A stretch of 64,000 nucleotides of DNA from Billgrantia ethanolica (lineage in GTDB: Bacteria > Pseudomonadota > Gammaproteobacteria > Pseudomonadales > Halomonadaceae): NCBI RefSeq assembly GCF_021404305.1, contig NZ_JABFTX010000001.1, positions 1,364,001 through 1,428,000 of the forward strand, written 5' to 3'. The position numbers and the translations under genes were made by a program. The notes under the pieces were generated by a model. The model saw only the letters and a list, made by a program, of their open reading frames with translations. It was not told the origin of the DNA and did not search any database. How positions within the stretch are numbered: position 1 is the first letter of the stretch; the number at the start of each line of letters is the position of its first letter. Below are positions 38,740-46,699 of this stretch, one piece after another.

Positions 38740-39696
38740 ATGCAAGGCCGTATCGTTCGGCCCCACCAGAACGCCCGCCTTGCGGGCGTTCTGCTGTTGG
38801 GGCTCCTGCTGTTGACCGGCTGTGCCACCACGCCGCGCCTGGCCGAGAGCACTGCCCAGACCCTGCCTCGCCAGGCCTGGGTCGAAGACGTGCCCTTCCA
38901 CGCCCAGCGCGAGTACCAGTGCGGCCCCGCCGCGCTGGCCATGGTGCTCAATCACGATGGTGTGGACGTGCCCATGGAGACGCTCATTCCGCAGGTGTTC
39001 ATCCCCGGCCGTGAAGGCAGCGTGCAGCCCGAGATGCTGGCCACGGTCAGACGCCATGGACGCATTCCCTTCGTGCTCAACGACTCGTTCGACGCCCTGC
39101 TGACCGAGATCGACGCCGGTCATCCCGTGGTCGTGCTGCAGAACCTCTCACTTCCTGCCTGGCCGATGTGGCATTACGCCGTGGCCATCGGCTACGATCT
39201 GGATGCCGGGGAGCTGATGCTGCACAGTGGCGAAGAGGCAGAGCGTATCGAGTCGTTTCGCCGCTTCGATGCCACCTGGGCCCGTAGTGAACGCTGGGCG
39301 TTCGTGGCCCTGAAGCCCGGCGAACTGCCGAGCGGTATTGGCGAACAGCGTGCCCTGCAGGCCATCGCGGCGTTCGAGCAGGTTCAGGATGCCGAAGTCG
39401 CGCTGCCTGCCTGGGTGGCCTTCGTCGAGCGCTTCCCTCACTCCGGCATGGGCTACTTCGCTCTGGGCAATGCCCGGCATGCCACAGGGGATCTCGACGG
39501 GGCCATCGAAGCCTTTCGATCCGCGGTGGCGCAGCGGGACGACCTGGGTGTGGCATGGCTCAACCTGGGCCTGACACTAAAGGCCCAGGGCGACACCGAC
39601 GGGGCTCGCCAGGCGCTGGAGCGCGCCGTCGCTCTGCCTGGTCATTGGCAGGCCCACGCCACGGCGGCTCTGGATCGGTTGGAACCGGGTGATTAG
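38740..39696 (+). CDS. PA2778-type C39-like cysteine peptidase lipoprotein with TPR
   Basis: A 318-residue lipoprotein. The lipobox LLLTGC gives lipidated Cys28. A C39-like papain-fold domain carries Cys61 in EYQCGPAALAMVL and His145 in MWHYAVAIGYD. Two to three TPR helices follow (about 225-315: GMGYFALGNARHATGDLDGA). It lies 14 bases after its PA2779-type partner. A 12-bp perfect hairpin (38767-38793) sits inside the signal-peptide codons. No ABC transporter or leader-bearing substrate is nearby, so it is not an obvious RiPP peptidase. The native substrate is unknown. Confidence 0.82.
   Translation: MQGRIVRPHQNARLAGVLLLGLLLLTGCATTPRLAESTAQTLPRQAWVEDVPFHAQREYQCGPAALAMVLNHDGVDVPMETLIPQVFIPGREGSVQPEMLATVRRHGRIPFVLNDSFDALLTEIDAGHPVVVLQNLSLPAWPMWHYAVAIGYDLDAGELMLHSGEEAERIESFRRFDATWARSERWAFVALKPGELPSGIGEQRALQAIAAFEQVQDAEVALPAWVAFVERFPHSGMGYFALGNARHATGDLDGAIEAFRSAVAQRDDLGVAWLNLGLTLKAQGDTDGARQALERAVALPGHWQAHATAALDRLEPGD
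38767..38793 (+). terminator. Terminator-like hairpin inside the PA2778-type gene
   Basis: CAGAACGCCCGC-CTT-GCGGGCGTTCTG: a perfect 12-bp stem with a 3-base loop, followed by CTGTTGG. It lies in the first 20 codons of the peptidase gene and 41 bases after the upstream stop. It may attenuate transcription or hide the start region of the downstream gene. Confidence 0.6.
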
Positions 39697-39727
39697 GTGA
39701 GAAACCAACAGCACAAAGGGAGACGGT

Positions 39728-40153
39728 GTGAGCTACGAGATCGTACTCAAGCGGATCTACAGTCCGAGCGAACCCACCGACGGTGCGCGAGTTCTGGTCG
39801 ACCGGCTCTGGCCTCGCGGCAAACGCCGCGAGAGCCTCAACCTGACGGACTGGTATCGCGACGCCTCGCCGTCGACGCTGCTGCGGCGCCAGCTGCATGA
39901 GGGCGAGATCACCCCAGCCGTCTTCACGGTGCGCTATCGCGGCGAGCTGCGGGACCATCCCGAGTGCCTCGTCCCGCTCATGCGCTATGCACGCCAGGGG
40001 AAATTGACGCTGCTTTCCGCGGCGCGCAACCTGGAGGACTCATACCTTCCCCTCTTGCAGCAGGCCGTGCTGGAAGCGCTTCAGCACGAGGACATCGAGG
40101 ATCTCGAGCTCACCTCACCGCCCTGCTACCGACCCCAGCTCGGCGAAGAGTGA
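39728..40153 (+). CDS. DUF488 (YeaO-like) protein
   Basis: A 141-residue cytoplasmic protein with the family motifs VLVDRLWPRGKRRESL (about 22-37), WYRDASPS, and LLSAARNLEDSYLPLL near residue 97. The family is common and uncharacterised. The start is GTG at 39728 with GGGAG five bases upstream. It follows the peptidase gene by 31 bases. Confidence 0.88.
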   Translation: MSYEIVLKRIYSPSEPTDGARVLVDRLWPRGKRRESLNLTDWYRDASPSTLLRRQLHEGEITPAVFTVRYRGELRDHPECLVPLMRYARQGKLTLLSAARNLEDSYLPLLQQAVLEALQHEDIEDLELTSPPCYRPQLGEE

Positions 40154-40175
40154 AAGCCTCACCATCACCGCAAAA

Positions 40176-40214
40176 CAACAGCGCCTGACAGCAAAAAGCC
40201 GTCAGGCGCTGTTG
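40176..40214. terminator. Bidirectional rho-independent terminator
   Basis: CAACAGCGCCTGAC (40176-40189) and its perfect complement (40201-40214) form a 14-bp stem with an 11-base loop. On the minus strand TTTTG follows. It separates the convergent DUF488 gene and the glycan cluster. Confidence 0.85.
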
Positions 40215-40282
40215 AACGAAACTCTCGAGTCTGCCTTACCGATTACGCAAGGATTCATGCCCTGGGGCTAACGGCCTTGACC

Positions 40283-41125
40283 TCAGGCCACCCTGGGCTG
40301 CTGGTATTGACCATGGACCGCTGCCGCGCGTAGCGCAAGGCTTGCCTGATTGGCGGACAGCACGTCAGGTGCGGTCATGGCTAGCTGCTGATAGCAGCGC
40401 TGCATGACGTTGAGTTCGTTCGCCAGATCCAGGCGCGCAAGCAAAGCAGGCAACGTTTCCGCTCCACCGTGGAAGGCTCGGGACAGGATGACCCACTCCG
40501 AGCCGAGACGAACGTGCTCACTGAGGATCCACTCGGCGGGAACGAGCCCCTGACCGATGCAGCCGACCCCACCGATGCCGAACGGAACGCCTGCTTCACG
40601 ACAGAAAGAGGCGGGGCCATCCAGCAGACGACCGCCCAACACCTCGAAGAGAAAATCGAGCTTCATATCGAGACACAGATCGTTGAGTCCGAAGTGCACA
40701 CGGTCCTCTGGCTCAAGCAGGGGCAGGATCAATGGCAGGCGGGCCAGGCTTGCCGCCGTTTCCACCAGCAGGGTGACCGGCACACGCCCCGCCACGGCCC
40801 GCTTGAAGTTGTCCACCTCGGCGATATGACGAAACATGGGCAGCATCAGCCGCTGGGCCCCTGCATCGATGGCGGCATCGACCTCGGCCGATGTGCCTTC
40901 CCAGGGGGGATTGATTCTTACCAGCAGCTCGGCCTTGGTGAGTACTGCCGCAATGCGGGCAACGTCGGCGTAGGTATGCGCGCTCTTGTGCGTGTCCAGG
41001 TGTCCCTGTCGCTCCGCCTTGCCGCGCGTTTCCATGTCGATGAACAGCGTATCGACGCCGCTCTCCTGCGCATAGCGGGCGATATCCGGCACTACGGTGA
41101 TAAGCATGGTGTGCAAGCGTTTCAC
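40283..41125 (-). CDS. HpcH/HpaI aldolase/citrate lyase family protein
   Basis: A 280-residue TIM barrel of the class II pyruvate-aldolase / citrate lyase beta family. Candidate catalytic and metal-binding residues are seen: Asp30 and Glu32 in TLFIDMETRG, Arg70 in LLVRINPP, Glu122 in LLVETAAS and Asp149 in FGLNDLCLD. The GTG at 41125 with GGGGGAA upstream is preferred; its GTGA overlaps the sugar transferase stop. It is the last gene of the glycan cluster, so it probably makes or trims a hydroxy/keto-acid building block rather than serving catabolism. Substrate unknown. Confidence 0.78.
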   Translation of the reverse strand: MKRLHTMLITVVPDIARYAQESGVDTLFIDMETRGKAERQGHLDTHKSAHTYADVARIAAVLTKAELLVRINPPWEGTSAEVDAAIDAGAQRLMLPMFRHIAEVDNFKRAVAGRVPVTLLVETAASLARLPLILPLLEPEDRVHFGLNDLCLDMKLDFLFEVLGGRLLDGPASFCREAGVPFGIGGVGCIGQGLVPAEWILSEHVRLGSEWVILSRAFHGGAETLPALLARLDLANELNVMQRCYQQLAMTAPDVLSANQASLALRAAAVHGQYQQPRVA

Positions 41126-41757
41126 TTCGATTCCCCCACGTCGTGCCGGCACCTCCCGTTGCGATATTGGCGCCAGTTCTGGTCGGTACTGCCGTAGATG
41201 TCCTTGAGAGTCAGCACGACATAGACCGTGGCCAGCATGAGGCGAAGGTCCAGGCCGATGCTGGCACGCTCGGCATATTGAGAGTCGAGTTCCAGTTGCT
41301 GGAGCCAGCCGAGACTGCGCCGCCCACGCACCTGCGCCAGCCCCGTCAATCCGGGCCGCACCGAGAAGCGGTTCAGGTATTGCACTGGCACGGCCTCGAC
41401 CTGCTCGATCAATACGGGGCGGGGGCCCACCAGGCTCATGTCCCCCTTGAGCACGTTCAGCAGCTGAGGCAGCTCATCGAGGCTGGTAGCTCTCAGTACG
41501 CGGCCGATACGCGTGATGCGCGCGTGCCCAGAGTCGATGACTCCCTCGATCAGCGGATCGATCTCGTTGGCGGGTCGATCGCGCATGGTACGGAACTTGT
41601 AGATGTCGAACGGCACCAGATGGCGGCCCACTCGGCGCTGCACGAAGAGCGCTCCTCCGGGAGAGTCGTATCGGATCAGCAAGGCGATCAGCAACAGCAG
41701 CGGTGATAGCAACAACAGCGCCAGCACGGAGAGGACGACATCGAGAATGCGTTTCAT
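41122..41757 (-). CDS. Bacterial sugar transferase, initiating (undecaprenyl-phosphate)
   Basis: A protein of about 211 residues with one N-terminal membrane segment (ILDVVLSVLALLLLSPLLLL) and the polyprenyl-phosphate hexose-1-phosphate transferase core: FVQRRVGRHLVPFDIYKFRT, LDELPQLLNVLKGDMSLVGP and RPGLTGLAQVRGR. Short PglC-like form without the extra helices of WbaP. It loads the first sugar phosphate on the lipid carrier. The start is uncertain between GTG 41766 and ATG 41757. Confidence 0.92.
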   Translation of the reverse strand: MKRILDVVLSVLALLLLSPLLLLIALLIRYDSPGGALFVQRRVGRHLVPFDIYKFRTMRDRPANEIDPLIEGVIDSGHARITRIGRVLRATSLDELPQLLNVLKGDMSLVGPRPVLIEQVEAVPVQYLNRFSVRPGLTGLAQVRGRRSLGWLQQLELDSQYAERASIGLDLRLMLATVYVVLTLKDIYGSTDQNWRQYRNGRCRHDVGESK

Positions 41758-41859
41758 GGTAGCCACGGCCTCGTATCTGGGAAGTCGGCCAGCCGCAGGG
41801 GCTTGCAGCAGCGCGCATAGCGCAGGCCGCAGATCGGCAAACAGGGTTTGGGTGATGCC

Positions 41860-42978
41860 TCAGGGAAGCGTCGAAGCCGCCCCCAGCGAGAGCTGCATGC
41901 CGGCCCCTTCACCGGTTGCCATACGCCCGGCGAGGGCAAGGTCATCGATGTACCAGCGGTGAGCGGCCAGGTAGTAGCACTTGAGGATCTCTTCCCGGTC
42001 GGCGCTCGGCGCTATCGTGACGGGTGCCCCGAACAGGAAGGACGTCAGGCGGGGGAGCCGACGATTGCCTGACACGATGGCGGCCTGACCAAAGCCCCCT
42101 GCCATGGCGAGTCGCCCCAGCCGCTTCCAGACTGCGGAACCCGCTTCAATCCGTTGTGTCCGCACGCCAATAGCGGACAGCACCTGCTCGATACGGTGCG
42201 CCAGCATCGCCACCTCAGGCCCGGCAAGGTGGACCATGACCGGCGCCACTGGCCGCTTGAGCGGTACGCGAGACCGCCGCCCCAGAACCATCCGTCGGCG
42301 TCGGCGCAGCGCAAGCGAGATACCGCCCTGAAGGAGTGAGGCTCTAGTTGCCGCCAGTAGAAACGCAGCGCGCTGAAGCCGAGAGATGCGTCGTCCTGAA
42401 AGAGTGGCCGGCAAGCTGCCCTTCAGAGCACTGCCAAGACTCTCGCCGACCTGATCCAGCCAAAGGCGACGCTGCTGCTCGGGGGCCTGGTGCCACTGCA
42501 GCGAGGCTTCGGCCAGCCTGCTCGACTCCACCCGCTTGCCTCTCAGCAGCTTGCGCAGCAACAGGTCGGAAACTGCCGCCACTCCGGCCAGCATTGGGCC
42601 ATGGGAACCTGCACGCACGGCGATCAGCTCCTCGCGACAGGTCAGCGCCCCGCCCACCTTGAGATCCCCATAGGTGATATCGATGAGCTGATGATCGAAT
42701 CGCGCGGGCATGACCAGCACGATATGCCGCAGCCAACGCGGATCGGACTCCAGCGACACCGTACCCGCAGCCAAGGGAGACAGGGCATGTAGAAAGCGCG
42801 AGATATCCTCGCTGTGAACCCATAAGTCGAGATCCTTGACCGTATCGCTGGCCAGCCAGGCCGCCAGCCCGGTCTTGCCCCCGCGCAAGGCCCAGCGAAC
42901 TCCCGTGGGTACGGTGCTCTGCAGATATTCGAGCAGCGCCGGTTTGACCCTTCCAGGCTTATCAGTGAAGTGGTTCAT
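41860..42978 (-). CDS. Nucleotidyltransferase-like protein of unknown role
   Basis: A 372-residue protein. The N-terminus has a pattern reminiscent of nucleotidyltransferase folds: VRWALRGGKTGLAAWL, then KDLDLWVH (Asp49, Asp51), and QLIDITYGDL (Asp100) as a third acid. The middle is helical and basic, and the C-terminus (about 240-372) is of unknown fold. It overlaps the downstream end of the glycosyltransferase 4 gene by four bases, so it belongs to the glycan operon. It may transfer a phospho-group to a glycan or lipid. It is not clearly related to the lasso-cluster nucleotidyltransferase. Confidence 0.6.
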   Translation of the reverse strand: MNHFTDKPGRVKPALLEYLQSTVPTGVRWALRGGKTGLAAWLASDTVKDLDLWVHSEDISRFLHALSPLAAGTVSLESDPRWLRHIVLVMPARFDHQLIDITYGDLKVGGALTCREELIAVRAGSHGPMLAGVAAVSDLLLRKLLRGKRVESSRLAEASLQWHQAPEQQRRLWLDQVGESLGSALKGSLPATLSGRRISRLQRAAFLLAATRASLLQGGISLALRRRRRMVLGRRSRVPLKRPVAPVMVHLAGPEVAMLAHRIEQVLSAIGVRTQRIEAGSAVWKRLGRLAMAGGFGQAAIVSGNRRLPRLTSFLFGAPVTIAPSADREEILKCYYLAAHRWYIDDLALAGRMATGEGAGMQLSLGAASTLP

Positions 42979-44147
42979 GCCAGATCCCCCAGTGGCTGGC
43001 CCAGGTTGGCGATGGGCATCTCGTCGAGCATTTGCCGGTTGACGAAGTCAGTGGTGAATCTCTCGAGCACCAATGCCCTGCCCGCCCGCCCCATCCGCAC
43101 AATGAGCCCCGGGTCGCTGACGAATGCCTGCATACGCTCTGCCAGTGCAGCCGCATCGCCGGGGGGGATCAGCCAGCCATTGCTCCCATCGTCGACGGTT
43201 TCACGACAGCCCGGTGAATCGCAGGTGATCACCGGCCTGCCGGTGCTCATGGCTTCCAGCAGGCTGCGCGGAATGCCCTCCCGATAGTACGAAGGCAAGA
43301 CCATCACCGATGCCGCCTGTAGATGGCTGCGCACATCACGCACCCGGCCGGGCAGCGTGACGATCCCTTCCTCACGCCATGCCGCCACTTCCTCCGCCCC
43401 GATCCCGTTTACCGTGGTCTCGTCGGTATCGCCCAGCGCGACGAATTCCACCCCGCCTTGACGCCTGGCCACTTGCCTTGCCGCGCTGACGAACTCGCGG
43501 ATACCCTTTTCCTGCAGGAAACGGCCCATGAACAGAAAGCGGACCGGCGCCACGGGCGGCTCGCTGAAGGGGTACTCATCGGGATCGACGCCGGATCCGT
43601 TGACCACGACGCTGCGAGTGAAGCGGCGAAAGAGTGAAAGCTGCTGCAGCTCGTCGCGGTCATCGGGGTTCTGGAAGAAGAACGCCCGGCTCAGACCGCC
43701 CGACAGGGCGTAGCAGCCGTTGACCAGGCTACGGATCAGGCGGGTACGGCGGTCGTTGCGCCCATAGAGATAGCCAAGCCCGGTCGCCAGGCAGTAGGTT
43801 TCCGCAACCCCCGCCAGCCTGGCGGCCGGGATGCCGAGCACGATCGGCTTGACCGAGTAGGCAAAGACAGCGCGGGGCGCGATCTGGCGGATCAGGCGGC
43901 GCAGCGCCAGGAACCGGGAGATCTCACCGCCCACTCCCATGCTGTGCCGCTCGAGGGGGTAGTGCCAGGTGGCTACCCCCAGCCCATGGACTTCCGGCAG
44001 GAACTCTTCGTCCGGCACCAAGGCACCGACGCTGAGACCACGCTCCTGCATGGCGCGGATGAAAGATCCTCGGTTGACGGCCAGCGAGCGTGTGTTCGCC
44101 GCAATGAACAGGACGTCCAGGCCGTTGCAGTCGCTCGCCTTGTCCAT
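42975..44147 (-). CDS. Glycosyltransferase family 4
   Basis: A 390-residue GT-B glycosyltransferase. The C-terminal Rossmann domain has FLFMGRFLQEKGIREFV and the nucleotide-sugar motif EGIPRSLLEAMSTGRPVI (an EX7E-type site). The N-terminal domain resembles PglA-like enzymes (VLFIAANTRSLAVNRGSF). Cytoplasmic, acting on the lipid-linked acceptor. It starts three bases after the dehydrogenase stop. Confidence 0.92.
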   Translation of the reverse strand: MDKASDCNGLDVLFIAANTRSLAVNRGSFIRAMQERGLSVGALVPDEEFLPEVHGLGVATWHYPLERHSMGVGGEISRFLALRRLIRQIAPRAVFAYSVKPIVLGIPAARLAGVAETYCLATGLGYLYGRNDRRTRLIRSLVNGCYALSGGLSRAFFFQNPDDRDELQQLSLFRRFTRSVVVNGSGVDPDEYPFSEPPVAPVRFLFMGRFLQEKGIREFVSAARQVARRQGGVEFVALGDTDETTVNGIGAEEVAAWREEGIVTLPGRVRDVRSHLQAASVMVLPSYYREGIPRSLLEAMSTGRPVITCDSPGCRETVDDGSNGWLIPPGDAAALAERMQAFVSDPGLIVRMGRAGRALVLERFTTDFVNRQMLDEMPIANLGQPLGDLA

Positions 44148-44150
44148 ATT

Positions 44151-45113
44151 TCAATACCCCCGCTGCGGGAAGACCTCGGTGCGCAACGGAGCGCCGGCGA
44201 GGTAGGCCGCCATGTTGTCTCTGAGCACAGCCAGGCCCAGCTGATGTCCCGCTGCAAAGCGGCCTGCCACATGAGGCGTGATCAACAGATTCGGCGTCGC
44301 CCACAGCAGTGAATCGTTCGGCAGAGGCTCTTCGCGGAACGCATCAAGCGCCGCTCCCGCCAGCTTGCCCGCGCACAGCGAGGCACGCAGGGCGTCCTCG
44401 TCCACGAGCTCGCCCCTGGCCACGTTGACGAAGATGGCGCCATCTCGCATCGCCCCTATTGCGTCCCGATCGAAGACGCCGCGGGTTTCGTCGGTCAGCG
44501 GCAGAGCACACACGACGTAGTCGAACATACCGATCACCTGAGGCAGCGCCGACAATGAATGCACCCTCCGGAAAGGCCCCCGCGGAGACGTGTCCCTGGC
44601 AATCGCCTCGACGGTGACGCCAAGACCGGCCAGCGCGGTGCCGACGGGAAGGCCGATGCCACCCGCCCCGCAGACCAGCAGCCGCTTGCCTGCCAACTGG
44701 CCGAGCACCGGCCTCTCCCAGCGTCTCTCCTTCTGACTGTCGACCAAGAGCCCCAGGCGCTTCTCGAAATGCAGCAGCACGGCCAGCAGATACTCGACCA
44801 TGGCCTGGGCGTGAATGCCGCGAACGTTGGTGATACGAAAAGCAACGGGACCGGGTCCGATGGCATCGAGCAGGCGATCCACCCCCGCACTCATGATCTG
44901 CACCCAGCGCAGCGATTCGGGCGGCGCTGACAAGCCGGCCATGAGTACCTCATGCTCGTGTCCTACCAGTACCTCGGGCGCCATTTCATCCAGACAGCCC
45001 GCGCTGCTGCAATCCAGCAGGGTCAGCCCGGGAAGCAGTTCGGTCAGGGCCGAATGCACCTTGCGCTCCCAGTCGTCATGGCTATGAGAAGGGAAGCAGA
45101 GACCCACTCGCAT
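44151..45113 (-). CDS. D-isomer-specific 2-hydroxyacid dehydrogenase
   Basis: A 320-residue NAD(P)-dependent dehydrogenase. The cofactor motif is GAGGIG (149-154); catalytic residues are Arg233 in NVARGELVDED, Glu262 in DAFREEPLP and His281 in LLITPHVAGR. It would interconvert a 2-keto and a 2-hydroxy acid. In this operon, with an aldolase-family gene, it may supply a hydroxyacid decoration (for example a lactyl- or glyceryl-type group). GAGG lies just before the ATG. Confidence 0.88.
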   Translation of the reverse strand: MRVGLCFPSHSHDDWERKVHSALTELLPGLTLLDCSSAGCLDEMAPEVLVGHEHEVLMAGLSAPPESLRWVQIMSAGVDRLLDAIGPGPVAFRITNVRGIHAQAMVEYLLAVLLHFEKRLGLLVDSQKERRWERPVLGQLAGKRLLVCGAGGIGLPVGTALAGLGVTVEAIARDTSPRGPFRRVHSLSALPQVIGMFDYVVCALPLTDETRGVFDRDAIGAMRDGAIFVNVARGELVDEDALRASLCAGKLAGAALDAFREEPLPNDSLLWATPNLLITPHVAGRFAAGHQLGLAVLRDNMAAYLAGAPLRTEVFPQRGY

Positions 45114-45158
45114 GGCACACCTCGAGTCAGTGGAGAGAACGCAGAACGGGCTCAGCTC

Positions 45159-45234
45159 GCGTTACGGGGCTCTGCGCGCGTTACGTGGCTCTGCGCGCGT
45201 TACGAGACTTGGCTTGCGTTACGGGAGCTGGCTC
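45159..45234. repeat. 19-bp tandem repeat, four copies
   Basis: Copies start at 45159, 45178, 45197 and 45216. Each begins GCGTTACG; copies 1 and 2 differ at one base (GCGTTACGGGGCTCTGCGC versus GCGTTACGTGGCTCTGCGC), while copies 3 and 4 diverge. A degenerate fifth copy may precede them at 45140. The array spans the end of the P-loop protein gene and the spacer to the dehydrogenase gene. Confidence 0.85.
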
Positions 45235-45983
45235 AAGCCGTGGACAGGTCCTGGCGCCATGGCCATCGAGCCAGCCAACCCCAGGGCATGCGCCAAGGCG
45301 CACAACTTCTGGCGACCGGGCTCCCCTTGGGCATTATCGAACGTGACCACCCTCACTCGGCCTGATGACTCCAAGGCGTCGATGACGGCGAGAACTTCCT
45401 CGACGACCACGGCCGCGTCGTTGCGTGCGACTCGACTCCTGTCGATCACGCTTTGGCCGCCCCTCCTGTCTCGTTGCCGCGCCTGGATCACCTGCCCCTC
45501 GGCGACGACGTGAAGAACGACGATCGGGCGCGGCGGCAGCAAAGCCAGCGTGAGCGAGATCCACTGCTGCATCGGAAAGGGACGGCCGGCTTCTGGCCTG
45601 GAGCGAAAACGCAGCGACCAGACCGCCTGAAAGATGCCCTGGCAGAGCACGATGGGCCTCTCCTGTCGGTGCAGGCACTGCACCATGGCAAGCAGCTGAA
45701 GCCAGTTCAGCAAGGCACGCCCCGCCGCCGGCGCGCTCGACCATGGCGTGCAACGCACGAGAGCGCAGAAGCGTCCCCAATGCGCTCCCAGCAGCGGCAC
45801 AGCGCCGGCGACGAGCCGCACCTTCGTTGCCATGCGAGACAGTCGTCGGGCGCGAGATATCGAGAAGAGTTCGCTCTGGACACCGGCATCGCGCAGCTCC
45901 GCAAGTTCCAGCAAGCGCTCGGTCACGTAGCTCTTGCCCACGGCGGGGCAGCCAAACGCCTCGACATAGGGCGCCGTGCTCAT
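45219..45983 (-). CDS. P-loop nucleotide kinase-like protein
   Basis: A 254-residue protein with a Walker A at residues 11-18 (GCPAVGKS) directly after the first strand. A possible lid/arginine region (ARQRDRRGG) lies near residue 168. The rest does not match a kinase family I can name. It overlaps the thymidylate-kinase-like gene upstream by four bases (ATGA), suggesting the two act together. Its last 16 bases lie within the 19-bp repeat array, so its C-terminus (HGLSQLP) may be variable. Confidence 0.65.
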   Translation of the reverse strand: MSTAPYVEAFGCPAVGKSYVTERLLELAELRDAGVQSELFSISRARRLSRMATKVRLVAGAVPLLGAHWGRFCALVRCTPWSSAPAAGRALLNWLQLLAMVQCLHRQERPIVLCQGIFQAVWSLRFRSRPEAGRPFPMQQWISLTLALLPPRPIVVLHVVAEGQVIQARQRDRRGGQSVIDRSRVARNDAAVVVEEVLAVIDALESSGRVRVVTFDNAQGEPGRQKLCALAHALGLAGSMAMAPGPVHGLSQLP

Positions 45984-46684
45984 CGTTCCCGCTCCAGATC
46001 GCGCTCGAGCAGCGCAAGGACCTCGGCCAGCGTGCCCGAGTTGTCGATACGCTCGACCCGGTGCGCTATCGGCTGGTAGTCGAGGTTCTCCCGGTATCGC
46101 CGCCTGATGTCCTCGGTGCTCTCCTTGCCAGCCTTCACCCGCTCGGCGTTGCGACGGATAGCCGTCGATTCATCGACGACGAGAAAGAAGGCGACATCAG
46201 CCGGTTCGACGCGCCGATAGATGGCGCTTTCCCAACCGGCCAACAGGCGCAAGATGGCGCCGTTCAGACCCGGCTGGTCCCGGGCGATCTTCGGTCCATC
46301 CATCATGCCGTACTCCAGCGTCGGCCAGCGGTCCGCCACGACCGTGACGCCGGCGAGCGCAAGCCGACGGGCACGACGCGACAGACGCCAGCGCAGCAGC
46401 GCAAGCACGATCCCGGGGAACGCATCACAAAAGATGCGGGTCTTGTGTCTCGCTTGGCTTCGGCCCGTCCCCCCATCTGTCGATGACTTGCGCAACCCGA
46501 GGCGCAGGCTTTCCAACCAGGCGGCTTGAGGCTTGCCACCTCTGACCAGCGTCACCCGCTGCGTCGTCGCCAGCCGAGCCGCCAGGCTTTCCACTACCGT
46601 CGACTTGCCGGCACCATCGATACCGGAAATCACGACAATGCGCCCCGTCTGGGGCATGCTGCCATGGAGCACACCGATGCTCAT
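45980..46684 (-). CDS. Thymidylate-kinase-like P-loop kinase
   Basis: A 234-residue protein with Walker A GIDGAGKST (21-29), a DR-type motif VVADRWPTLEYG near residue 115 and a C-terminal LID-like RRRYRENLDYQPIA. It resembles the thymidylate kinase superfamily but sits in a glycan operon. Its first strand and LID region differ from housekeeping Tmk, so a role in phosphorylating a sugar, glycerol-type or lipid intermediate is more likely. GGAGG lies before the ATG. Confidence 0.75.
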   Translation of the reverse strand: MSIGVLHGSMPQTGRIVVISGIDGAGKSTVVESLAARLATTQRVTLVRGGKPQAAWLESLRLGLRKSSTDGGTGRSQARHKTRIFCDAFPGIVLALLRWRLSRRARRLALAGVTVVADRWPTLEYGMMDGPKIARDQPGLNGAILRLLAGWESAIYRRVEPADVAFFLVVDESTAIRRNAERVKAGKESTEDIRRRYRENLDYQPIAHRVERIDNSGTLAEVLALLERDLERER

Positions 46685-46699
46685 GCGACCTCCTCGAGG

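Noticed and set aside
38740..39696. RiPP leader peptidase of C39 type
   Set aside because: It is a lipoprotein with TPRs paired with a PA2779-type protein; there is no transporter fusion or precursor nearby.
41860..42978. Second copy of the lasso nucleotidyltransferase
   Set aside because: The active-site sequence differs (KDLDLWV versus GDIDLLI with FFKGPAL) and it is tightly overlapped with glycan genes.
45159..45234. CRISPR array
   Set aside because: Head-to-tail 19-bp repeats without unique spacers and no cas genes.
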